Assembly (NCBI GenBank): GCA_030685235.1
Contig: MU839142.1
Span: 22,695 to 86,694 of the forward strand
Direction: 5' to 3'
DNA from: Copromyces sp. CBS 386.78
Taxonomy: Eukaryota > Ascomycota > Sordariomycetes > Sordariales > Sordariaceae
DNA length: 64,000 nucleotides
Shown here one piece after another: positions 50,401-60,786 of this stretch (its first letter is position 1; each line of letters starts with the position of its first letter). The notes beneath the pieces are model-generated. The model worked only from the letters and a program-made list of their open reading frames with translations, had not been told where the DNA came from and ran no database searches. The position numbers and the translations under genes were made by a program.

Positions 50401-52007
50401 GAATTTAATTTAGAAGAGTTATTTACAAATAAATTAATCGACGCTAATTACTATAATTTAATCTTTTATTAAAATTTAATAACTGCCTTTACAAACGAAA
50501 ATTATTAAATATAACCTAAAATACTAAAACAAAGTATAAGAAAAATAGTTTTTACGGAATACTATATAATTAACGGTAAAATATATTAATATTTAGCATT
50601 TATAATCGATTTAGAAAATATTATACTATAATTATATTTTATACGAAAGTATTACGAATTTATATTAGTAGGCTATTAAAGCCAGGATAAAACGTTCACT
50701 ACTTTTAATCGTTTATTTTATTAATTAAGTATAAATAAAGCCGTTAAAATGTATTATAAAATTTATTTCTAATATATAAAGACGAAATTATTATAATACG
50801 TACCAACAGGGCTTTTAAAATTTCTACTAATACCCTTCGCCTTATAGAAGGATATTATTATTAACTATATTACTTCTATAACGCTTTACGTTTAAGGAGG
50901 CCGAAAATATAAATATATTATTATAGTAATAAACCGTTTAACAAAAATAAAATATTATATTTTAATTGAAATATTAATTATAGAAGAGTTTATTAATTGA
51001 TTTATTAAAAAATTTACGCCTTTTATAGCCTGCCGGATATTATTATTTCCGATCGCGGTACCTAATTCGTTTTATAGCTTTAGAAGGTTCTATTTAAAAG
51101 GTTAGGAATTATTTTAAAATTATTATCGGCTTTTTATAAAGAAATTAATAATTAGATTAAATATATTAACATTAAATTGGGGTATTTCCTTCGTATTTAT
51201 ATTAATTAAATTTAGATCGATTGGGTCGATTAACTACCTTTAATAGAATTTACAAGTAATAATATATATTTAAATAGTATTAACGTATCTTTATTTTTTA
51301 TAAATTATAGTTTTTACTTTTAGATAGGAGTCGAGTCCGCCTAACTATACTTATTAAGGCTTTTTAAAATATAGCGGGCGGAATACTTTAAAATTAACGA
51401 AATTACTAATTAATTTAGTATAATATTAAATAAAATTATTATTATAATTAGGAATAATTAAATACAGTACAAGGAAATTATTAACGAGAGATAGTCTAAT
51501 ATACCGAAATATTATATTAACGATACAATTTTATTTAATATAATTAGGCCGCCTATAAAATAAGTTTACGCTATTATAGGAAGGGCCTTTTAAAATTATA
51601 AAAGAAAATAGCTATTGTATTATATTAAAACTTTTTATTAATATGAAATATAATTGTATTTTTTACATTAATATAATAAATTTTTGGAATTATTAAAAGA
51701 TCCCCGGGTAGGATAAAATTTAAAATATTTAAATAAATAATAGGCGGATTATAAAATAAATAAATAACGTTAAAAATATAATTGAATAACTTTAAAAAAT
51801 TATTAACGATTACCGTTTTAATATAGAAAATAGTAAATAAAAGTATTAAGTAATTTAGGGAAGCCCCTACAATTTTATTTAATAATTATAGAAGGACGTA
51901 GAATATTATATTATCGACTTTAGAAAGTTTTACAATAATAATTTAAATATATTAATATTATTACAATAGATTACGGACGAAAAACGTTATTATAAAATTA
52001 AAAAGGT
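50400..52007 (+). pseudogene. Element A integrase and C-terminal chromodomain-like tail (broken)
   Basis: The plus strand carries the integrase core. At about 51,030-51,065 it reads LPDIIISDRGT, one of the few places where the catalytic Asp survives. Near 51,720-51,960 the tail contains DYRFNIENSK-KY and a GSPYN segment, resembling a degraded chromodomain (DYR, KYxVxWxG). The MULE at 52,016 cuts in just after it. Confidence 0.8.
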
Positions 52008-52015
52008 TTTAGAAA

Positions 52016-55000
52016 GAGAAAGTCTAACCGTACGGTCACGAATGTCTATCCGTATGGTAATCCACTTTTTTCTCCTATACATATCCCTAACCCTGCTATC
52101 CCCTCCCCGTCAATACCAATCTCGCTCGTACCGCGAGCGCTAAGCCCCCAAATTACAACTTATTATACGTTCAAACCCCTATACGTACTAAATTTCGTAT
52201 TACCTAATAATCTAGACCAAATTTAACGAATTTCTAGTACGCATCGTCGTATTACTTCCTCTACCAAACCTCTTATATTATTACCCCCATCTACGAAATC
52301 AATCTACTATATCGTACATTACGAAATATCCCTAAGTAAATAAAGCGCTAATATTGATTAACTATAAGAAATAATCCGTTATTTTTTTTATACGTTTCCT
52401 TAATTAATTGTAATACAAATAGCCGATATAACAACCTAGCCGACGGGCGTATACGACTATAACGGTACAAATATAAATATAAATATACCTAATAACCTCT
52501 CTATCCCCCCCAACGATACCCCAATTCTCTTAATTCCCCTAATCGAACCTACTTCAACGCAACTAAAAATTATAAATCTTATAGACCTTTATAACAACAA
52601 TAGTCCTAGTAATAGCGATAACCTCTTAATAATCTAAATTAATAATAAGGACGAAGAGGAACGCTACCCTATTTTTACAACTTAATAAGATAAATTTAGT
52701 AATACCTAAAATATTATTTAATAGTAGGCTTAAGAGGAGGGATATAATGTTGTTAAAATACGATTTGCTAATAAAGTCCTAGACTTCGGTCCTTTTCGTT
52801 ATAATATTATATATACTAACGGCCTACGTCGTAAAAGCGAGGCGCACTCTCGATTTATATTTACTACTAAGAAGGATTATTCTTAGGGAGGGTATTTTAA
52901 AGTATTAAAGACTAACGAAAGGAGGTAGATTTTTGAATTGAAAGAGGACTATAATAAATATACCTATATCCCTAATTAAAATATATTGGACTATAGGGTT
53001 TTTAAAGTAGAATATAAAGTATTTATCGTTTAATACTTCGACCGCCCTAATATATATAATCGCTAAATCGCTTTTAAATTATATAAAAAATTTCTAAATA
53101 TTCGTTTTAAAATTAAATAGCTAATTAATTTTCAATATATCTTTAAAAGGCGCGCTAACGCTAATTATAACCCCTTTCAATAGACTATAAAGCTTTTTAC
53201 CGAAAAAGGGATCTACTTTACAATTAATTAGGTAGATAATACTAAAATTAAACCGAGGGCCCTATTTTAGAACGATCTATAGGGTAAAAAACTCTAGAAA
53301 TAATATTTATAGGTATAACTCTATAATAATATATATAAAATTAATAATAAAAGTCTCGCCTTCTTTTAAATTATAAATATAATTAGACTAGGCTATATTT
53401 TTAATTACGTATTTAAATTCGTAGATAACGAGAGATAGGAGGGTTTTAACTAACTAATAAATTAAATTAATATTCGTTATAAAACTATCGCCGCCGCTAC
53501 CCCTATAATTACTATTATAGATTACGATAATACTTTGAGGGCAGCTATTAAATGAATTTATCCAACGGCGGAACCCTAATTATATATTTTTTATATCAAT
53601 AAGAACGTAGTATTAAATATTAAGCGTAAGTAGGATAAAGAGGTCGCCGCCTAAATTATTAACATTTATACTGCTATAATATAAATATAAATATAATAAG
53701 AAATTTCAGAATTAATATAGTAAGTATTATAATTAGCCTAATTAGCCTAATTAATATAGTTACCCAATAATATAACGAGTCTATAAGAGTTTAATAATAA
53801 GGATAAATAAATTATTACTCGCCTAAATTAATTAGTTAACGGTAATACTAATTTAAACCTTGTTCTAAATACCGTAGAATATTTACGGGCTAGACTTTAC
53901 GATCTTTAGAAATATACTTATTATATAAAAACTATTAAGAAGTTTAATACCGCTTAAGAGAAATTTAAAAGCTTTTTTTTATAGCAAACGGCGATTATCA
54001 TATACTTAAACACTACATATATAACGATTAAAGAGTAGTAGACTATATATTATATTAACGAAAGGCTCAATTTTAATTACCGTACTACATTACCAATTAA
54101 ATTAATTAACCGTAATTTAAAGAACTTTATAATTACAAATATATATATCGCTCCTATATAATTTTACAATATATTAATTATTATTATTTGTATAAGCGCT
54201 AATCTAATCGTTCAAATTGTTATTTAGAGTTTTAAATTGCTTAATATTATAAAATTGGCTATTAACGAAGCCATCGAACACTAAACAAAATATATTAAAT
54301 TCGATTATTTTAATATATAGTAGCTAAAGGAAGTACCTAATTAAGTATGCTAGCGAACTATTAATATAGTAGTCTATTAATATTGTAGAGCCCTCAGTAC
54401 TATACTTACGGTACGTCGCTTTACCTCCGATAAATTAGAGCCCTATATAGGCAAATTTATTAAGTAATATAGTTTATTATACTTATATTCGTTATTCGCT
54501 ATAATAATTCCCTAATAAGAAGTATTAAAATTAACTAAGCTAGATTTTTACTTATACTAGTAGCTTTCGAGAAATATTAGGGACGAGGACAATTACTTTA
54601 TTTACTAAGATTTTAACCGTATTAAAAGCTTTCGTAACCGCCTTCGCAATACCGTAGTTTTTACTACTAATTCCCGTACCCCCCAACTAACTACGCTAAT
54701 TAATACCCAATTTCCTCTTCCCTTAATTACGCTAAATATAATTCTAAGCGGTAGTATTACGACTTCGAAGAAAGCCTCGTTTCCAGCTTACCCGTAGCCG
54801 ATAGCCTAGGATAGGCCGCAATCTTACTACTTCGATACGAATAGTACTATCTATCTAGCGAAACGTATTTATATAGGAGGGTATAAACCTTAAGCAAACT
54901 AATAAAACTAACCGCTATAATCTAATTAATTTATAGACGAAGGGACGAGGCCGCCTTCGTAGCAATATAAAAGGAAGAGATATAAAGAGAGGTAACAAAT

Positions 55001-55512
55001 TTATACGAAGACGAAAAAGTTATACTATTAGTACTATAAGGGGGGGAAGAGGCATTGCTACTAATATTCCTACTAGTACGTAGGGTATATAGCGTAGTAT
55101 ATAAATCGCTAGTATATAGTAATAACTCTGGAAGCCTTCTGGTAAGAGATTGAACGATTATATAATAGATTTTAAATAGATTATTAATATATAGATTAAT
55201 ATAGATTGAGTGCGATGGATTAATCGCTTAATTGAGCGATATACGACTATACGATATATGACCGTACCGCTAAGTACCCTATAAAGTGCCTTATAAAATA
55301 CTTTGTAAAGTACGATATAAGGGTATATATCTAGGCTAGGCACTACGGTCTAATATTACGCGTAAAAGAATAGTAATACCCAAATTTCTAGGCGAAATTT
55401 TCGAAAGAATATATATAACATTTGTGGCCGCGCGAGGGTTAGGGATATATATGAGGAAAAAAGTAGATCACCGTACGGATAGACATTCGTGACCGTACGG
55501 TTAGACTTTCTC
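52016..55512 (+). mobile_element. MULE DNA transposon nested in element A
   Basis: This 3,497-bp element has terminal inverted repeats of about 80 bp (GAGAAAGTCTAACCGTACGG... mirrored). A perfect 8-bp TSD, TTTAGAAA, lies at 52008-52015 and 55513-55520. The TIR contains the palindrome ACCGTACGGT and a second CCGTACGG. It encodes a MULE-type transposase on the plus strand, now broken by RIP, and is the longest member of the family that includes 34,078, 35,325 and 39,986. Confidence 0.94.
52700..54500 (+). pseudogene. MULE transposase (broken)
   Basis: The N-terminal FAR1-like DNA-binding region (about 52,735-52,975) reads EGYNVVKIRFANKVLDF, then RRWIFELKEDYNKYTY. The MULE catalytic domain follows. 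GYIFNYVFKFVDNER lies near 53,390-53,435, and PIITIIDYDNTLRAAIK near 53,505-53,555 matches the TDxxxAL(x)xAI strand (its first Asp is retained, as IIDYD). YIFYINKNVVLNIKRK near 53,580-53,630 matches the C-x2-H-x3-N segment. These motifs in order identify a Mutator-like transposase. Stops at Trp and Gln codons inactivate it. Downstream sequence to about 54,900 is shared with the deleted copy at 39,986. Confidence 0.87.
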
Positions 55513-55520
55513 TTTAGAAA

Positions 55521-55718
55521 AGGCCGTTAGGATAGACTAACCGCCGGGAAAAATAAGTATAATATTAGTAATATAACAATTACTATATTACTAAAAGGGT
55601 AAAGTAGCGGCTTAAAAAAGAAAATAAAAATAATATAAAATAGTAAATAATAAGTATTATAGAAGAGATTAAAAAAGGGAAATATTTTTACCCTAGGGGT
55701 ATTTTAAGCGAGGGAAGT
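55521..55718 (+). other. 3' end of element A between the MULE and 3' LTR
   Basis: About 200 bp of RIP-mutated element A sequence. The last bases before the LTR (GCGAGGGAAG) are purine-rich and may be the polypurine tract that primes plus-strand synthesis. Confidence 0.6.
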
Positions 55719-56062
55719 ATTATAGGGTTATTTATAATTAATTAACCGTTTTATATCGCTGCCTTTACTATAATAATAGTTGCCGGGTTAATAGTATGTT
55801 CTAATTAGCTATAGAGACCTAATATAGTAGATGCGGCTAAACGTATTTAATATTTAACTAACTACAATTATTAATTTACCCTTATCGCTAAGGCTATATA
55901 GATTATACTAGCTTATAGGATGATCTATAGGATAATTAGGCTGTACGGGCTATATACTTACTATATATAAATAGCTATTAGGGTTCCCCTAGATAGTTTC
56001 CTCTTCCTCGTATAATTACGAATATCTTTATAAATACCTAACGTTCGCCTTACCCCGTAATA
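55719..56062 (+). repeat. Element A 3' LTR
   Basis: This 344-bp LTR is the partner of 18341-18685. It starts TATTATAGGG (mutated TGTTACAGGG) and ends CCCCGTAATA. TSD ATTAG follows at 56063-56067. Confidence 0.94.
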
Positions 56063-56435
56063 ATTAGTAATTATATATATTATTTAATATTATTTAAGAC
56101 CTGTCCTTAATATAGTAATAGGTTGGGGGCTAATAAAGAGTAAGGATATTAGGCGTAGTACTAACTACTTTAATTATTTAGTAGAATATTACCTTCCTAC
56201 TTAGAATTTTAATTTTAGTAGTATAAGGGGGTATAAATAATATAGCGATAAATAATATAAATTATATCCCCCTAATACCGAAGTTGCTTATCCTATCCTA
56301 CGAATATAGGTATTACCGCTATTAATATTGAATTAGCATTTTTTTATAATTATAAATATTACTAATACCGAATTAGTATTTTTTTATAATTATAAATATT
56401 ACCGCTACCGATACTAAAAAGGTTTTAGAATACCG

Positions 56436-56612
56436 ATTTAGAATAATCTTATAGAAATGATTTTATTATTCTAATTCGTCGAATTAGAATTTACCGGTCT
56501 AATATAATTTTATAAAAATAATTTCGTTATTCTAATTCGTCGAATTAGAGTTTACTAATTTAAAATAATTTTATAGAAATAATTTCGTTATTTTAAATCG
56601 TCGAATTAGAAC
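56436..56612. repeat. Three 61-bp tandem repeats with palindromic core
   Basis: Units are anchored at ATAAT(C/T)TTATA at 56,443, 56,504 and 56,565. Each contains TTCTAATTCGTCGAATTAGA or a RIP variant, an inverted repeat around CGTCG. Copies differ by transitions. Two shorter copies of a TTTTTTATAATTATAAATATTAC word lie just upstream (56,340-56,402). Confidence 0.85.
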
Positions 56613-57330
56613 TCTTTTAAAACTACTTCGACGATATATAAGTATATTAAATACGATAAAATAATAATAATTATAGTAAGTTATTCCTCCCCCCTATTAT
56701 TAAATCTTATTATTTCCCTCCCTTTTAAATAGTTAATTAACTAGTAATATTTATTTAATAGTAAATCCTTTAAAATATATAAATCTTACTAATAGAATCC
56801 TAGTATATTGTATTATTCTATTATTTACAGATGAATAGTGCCCGAGAAGGTTAAAATTCGAGCCGTAGGGGGTTGTGGGTGTAATTTAAATATATTAGTC
56901 GGCTATTTGTTAAGGAGTATTTTGAATATTAACTTCTATTTTAGGATAATCTTACTATTAATTACGCCGATAATAGTTACTAATACTATTAAAATTCAAT
57001 TAAGCCTCTTAAATTAAGCCGATAAGTAATTACTACTAATTATTAATATTCTTAATACTTTTAATAAGGTTATTAAAAGAAATTAATATAATTTTTATAC
57101 TAACTATCAAACTATATTTGGATACTATAATTATAAGTAATTTTTGTACTAGCTATTAAATTATATTTAATATTATTACTATAAGTATTTTAAGAATAAT
57201 TAGGCTACTAGGCCAAAATATTATAGTTTTTTAATTAAGATTAGGCTTAGTTGCTAGTATTCTTAAAATTAGTTAATTACCTACTTAACCCCCTTATAGG
57301 GGTTAGAAACTTAATATTATAACTACTTTT

Positions 57331-57495
57331 AATATTAATTATACAATTATTCGAAAATAATAGAGTTTAATTAGAGGAGGAGATTAATACTAATTATATA
57401 GCTGTTCGAAAATAATAGAATCTAATTAGAAGAGGACCTCAATACTAACTATATAGTTGCTCGAGAATAATAGAGTCTAATTAGAGAAAGAGATT
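57331..57495. repeat. Three 55-bp tandem repeats
   Basis: The anchor TCGA(A/G)AATAATAGA occurs at 57,351, 57,406 and 57,461, exactly 55 bp apart. It is followed by (G/A)T(T/C)TAATTAGA. Differences are mainly transitions. Confidence 0.85.
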
Positions 57496-58310
57496 AATAT
57501 TAATACTAAATTAAGCCGTTTGGTTATATAGGGGTAGGTTATTAAAGTAAGTTTATTATTGTACTAACCCGTTCATATACCACCCCCCTTTACTACTTTC
57601 TTTCTAGTTTTTTGGTTTTCTGGTTTTCCGGTTTTCTAATCCCTTTCCTTTTATTATTCCTTTTTGGTTTTTTGGTTTATTAGTTTTCTAGTTTTCTAAT
57701 TTTCTAGTTTTCTAACCCCTTGCCTTTTATTATTCCTATCCCTCTCTCCTATTCTTATTTCCCCCCCTTCTCCCCTTCTTATTTCCCCTCTATCTTTTTA
57801 CTATTTCCCCTTTATCCCTTTATTATTTCCTTTCTTTCCCTTTATTATTTTTTCCTTTTCCTTTTATAATTTACTTTATTTTTTATCTTGTTTATTAAAT
57901 TGAATATCTATTAATAATTATTAGTAAAAATAATAGGTTCTAATATTATTATTTAAACCCGATTTAAAAAAGAAAAAGAAAATCCGAATATTTAGTTTAA
58001 TAGCTAACCCCTAATTTATTCGATAATTAAACCGGTATTACTAATAGTATTAATACTATTAATATTACTCTATATAATAATAAGTTAGGCGATTAATAAA
58101 GAGTAAGGATATTAACGAACTATACGGCTATTTATTAATATTAACCCTAATACTTCTCCCCGATAAAAAGGTATAATAATATTACGAAATTAGTAACCTT
58201 TATAAGGACCTTAACTATAAATAGTATAAAGAATCGATATAACCTTCTCCTACTTATACCTTCTTAATATAGAGGTATATTTAAGTAGGTTCCTAATTTA
58301 CTATTAAATA

Positions 58311-58523
58311 TATATTAATTCGAAGGCGAAGATAAGTTAGTTATAATTATTTTAGCGCAAGGAATAGTTCGCTATTAGATTTATATTAATTCGAAGGAGA
58401 AGATAGGTTAATTATAACTATTTTAGCCTAAAGAACGGCTCGCTACTAGATTTATATTAATTCGAAAGAGAAAATAGGTTGGTTATAACTACTTTTAGCG
58501 TAAGGAATAGCTTCCCTTGGTTA
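58311..58523. repeat. Three 71-bp tandem repeats
   Basis: The anchor TATATTAATTCGAA occurs at 58,311, 58,382 and 58,453, exactly 71 bp apart. Each unit contains GAGAAGATAGGTTAGTTATAACTATTTTAG-like sequence and an AAGGAATAG(C/T)TCGC end. The third copy is truncated and diverges near 58,510. Confidence 0.85.
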
Positions 58524-58760
58524 GGCTATAATATTCAATATCCCTAGTAGTAGCAAAGAACGAGCGATTAACGTAAGTATAATTCCTAGAAATTAATTAG
58601 TTGTACTATTAGTAATATTATAAGTATTTACTAAAATGAAAGAAAATTATAATAAATATAAGTTAAAGAATTAAAGTAATTATATTCTAAATTATTTACT
58701 TATATTCCAACTTAAATACTTTATATTATAGGAGAAGATAAAAAATTATATATATTCTAT
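58524..58760. other. AT-rich spacer, nothing recognised
   Basis: RIP-mutated sequence between the 71-bp repeats and the Harbinger transposase remnant. No ends of the Harbinger element could be fixed here. Confidence 0.5.
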
Positions 58761-60160
58761 TAAACTATAAAAGTAACTTATATATTATCCGTAAACTATT
58801 TACGGAATAATAATATCGGGTTATAGTTATTAGTAATAAAGTTTTTATTATTAAAGTCATTATTATTTTAATATTGACTTTTATTACCCCGAATATTGAG
58901 CAATCTATTTTAAGCTTCAAACTCCCCCTTATATTTATTTCGGTAATATTTATAATTAAATAAGAAATTGTATAATTTAGCCGTCGCGAGGATAATATCC
59001 TTCTCAATCGATATAGGAAATTCTTAATTAAAGTAATAAACCCCGAACTTCCTAATTAATATTCCCTATATAGTTTCGATAATAGTTCGAAAGGAAGTAT
59101 AACACTTATTAAATAATTCCCGTTTATACCGGAAAATCCTAATTCCCTATTCCGATATATAGTACCGGATATTATAATACGGGATTAATATCCTCTTTAT
59201 CCCCGGGTATTTAATATTATTAAAATAGTATTAGCCTTTTAAAATTTGAAAATTGTCAGTTATAATATTATAGAAAATACGAACGTTGTTAGTAAAACCT
59301 TCTTAATTAATACGTAAGTATATAAAGCGCCTATTTAAATTAATAGCCCCTATTACATTTTAAGTATTAAAACTTTTATAATTAATTTAAATAAATATTT
59401 AGTTAGAGTTAATTCGTATTTTAAAATATTTTCCATTAATAGTACTAAAATAGTTTTTAAAGTAAGGATAATAGTACGCGGATTCGAAGACTTTATATTA
59501 GGTTTCAAAGGGTAATTGCGTAACGAAAGTTACCATAAGCTTTAAAAAGTATTCTAAAACGTAATAGAAGATCTTAGTATATAGTTAATTAATTAATATT
59601 ATTATATTCTTTATAAATAATAGTATTAATATTAATTTATAGATAATATTAGGGCTATAATTATAATTATTACCCGCGACTCTTATTATCGTCCTTTAAT
59701 ATAAGATATTTAGGGTAATAAGAAATTGCTATTAAATAGAGATATACCGCCTAAATACGAGACTAGTATTGAATAATAGCTAATTATATAAATTATAGAA
59801 TATTTCCTTCGTTATATAATATTAATTTTTAAAAAGGCCATTACTAGGGAGATTTAATTAGTATTATAACTTTAACGTCTTTAGAGTATATATTTAATAG
59901 AATATATCCCGCGGGTTATTTAATAGGATAAAGTTGTATAATATTATAATATAAATAGCGGCGGTAGTACTAGAATTAGCAAATTCGAATATTAATTGTA
60001 ATTTATTAAATTTATTAGCTTCGTCGACGTTATTTACTACTATTAGATTATTATAATATTCTATATCGGTTATTCGATAGGGATATATTATAATTATAAC
60101 GTTAATAAAGATAATAAAGGTAGAGGATATAAGAAAGAGAATAAGGGAGAAAGAGGAGGA
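58760..60160 (-). pseudogene. PIF/Harbinger (HARBI1-like) transposase, broken
   Basis: The minus strand reads in the order of the DDE_Tnp_4 family. YPYFKNYFSTINGKYF lies near 59,430-59,480, from a YPYFKDCIGxIDGTHI strand with the first catalytic Asp now Asn. NVIGAINLN follows near 59,340. ILKGYYYFNNIKYPGI lies near 59,205-59,250, from a YYLADAGYP strand with the second Asp also Asn. ELFNKCYTSFRTIIE lies near 59,080-59,120 and carries the likely catalytic Glu. ILATAKLYNFL near 58,970-59,000 closes the domain. An open stretch near 59,990-60,160 may be the N-terminus. Terminal inverted repeats and a 3-bp TSD were not identified. The open frame at 58,765-59,007 is in another frame and is not the product. 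Confidence 0.78.
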
Positions 60161-60672
60161 GTTGAATAATTTGGGCAGGGGAATGCTATTTATTAATATA
60201 CGTATAGTTAATAATTAATAACGAATAAGTTTTTTAATATTATAAAAATTATTAAATTTAATAAACTATATATAGGGCGCTATAAATATAGGATATATAC
60301 GTTGGAAAGCCAGTCCTAAGTACTTTTATACTAGTATAAATATAAGGTTTAAAGTAGTATAAAAGCGAAGAAAGTAGTAAAATCTCTAACGATTTCTAGC
60401 CTTCTAATTAGTTAGATATAGGTTATTAGGGGAGTTGGAGGAAGTGTAGCGACCTATATCAATTTACAGATTTTTACTAGAAAATAGCCGAACGCAAAAA
60501 TCACGGTAGTATGCTGTTGCTTACTACTATATAAACTTCTTACTGTTACTAGCATACTGGGTTACCGAACACAACTTTAAGTTCTTTGCAACGCTTAAGC
60601 ACTTTCAACTATTAAACGGCGTTGTACTACGCTTAAACTATCTAAAGCGTTAAAAGCGCCCCTATATAACCG
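60161..60672. other. Transition zone from RIP-mutated to normal DNA
   Basis: Up to about 60,440 the sequence is RIP-like. From there CA and TG reappear (CAATTTACAG, GCACTTTCAAC), although it stays fairly AT-rich. Short related words (CGCTTAAGC, CGCTTAAAC, GCGTTAAAAGCG) recur between 60,590 and 60,660. No gene was recognised. Confidence 0.55.
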
Positions 60673-60786
60673 TTAATGTAGCTCTCGGATCTTTCGTCTT
60701 TCATCCACCTGACGGTCCAGTTTGTCCCTATAGGCCATCACCTCTTGAATCTCCCTCTTAAACCGGGCATTAAACCATTCAGTCTA
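60673..60786 (-). pseudogene. In-frame second copy of the C-terminal tail of the downstream-ending gene
   Basis: Directly after the TAA stop of the 581-codon gene comes TAG. The same frame then stays open for 36 codons to a TAA at 60673-60675. It reads NARFKREIQEVMAYRDKLDR, then QVDERRK, matching NSRFKREQEFLGNRDKLDRQ and ADERRR at residues 545-570 of the gene. At DNA level CTTTCATCC(A/G)CCTGACGGTCC is shared by both copies. It is either a truncated duplication or the real end of the gene cut off by CAA-to-TAA and CAG-to-TAG changes. Confidence 0.75.

Larger units (their letters stand above)
18341..56062 (+). mobile_element. Element A: RIP-mutated Gypsy LTR retrotransposon, split by C, B and a MULE
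   Basis: LTRs at 18341-18685 (345 bp) and 55719-56062 (344 bp) are 37 kb apart yet are clear partners. Both contain CGCTGCCTTTACTA, AGTTGCCGGGTTAATA and TTTCCTCTTCCTCGTATAATTA. A perfect TSD, ATTAG, lies at 18336-18340 and 56063-56067. Subtracting the three nested elements and their TSDs leaves about 7.9 kb, a normal Gypsy size. Domains in order on the plus strand: gag and protease (18.7-21.3 kb), linker (28.6-29.6 kb), reverse transcriptase, RNase H and integrase (48.6-52.0 kb). Confidence 0.94.
56068..58310. other. Base-layer DNA rich in short repeats, no gene recognised
   Basis: RIP-mutated DNA outside the LTR elements. It contains a TAATAAAGAGTAAGGATATTA word at about 56,131 that recurs at about 58,094. 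It also has the tandem repeats listed separately and a C/T-only tract at about 57,588-57,870 with TTTTCTAGTTTTCTAA words. No coding motif was seen on either strand. Confidence 0.6.

Noticed and set aside
55158..55343. Minus-strand open frame of 61 codons near the MULE right end
   Set aside because: It lies in subterminal repeats of the MULE and matches no protein family I know.
58765..59007. Minus-strand open frame of 80 codons
   Set aside because: The Harbinger transposase motifs lie in a different frame here, so the open frame is a by-product.
60505..60558. Inverted AGTATGCT/AGCATACT pair as a possible terminator or MITE end
   Set aside because: It is only 8 bp, the flanks do not extend the pairing and there is no target duplication.
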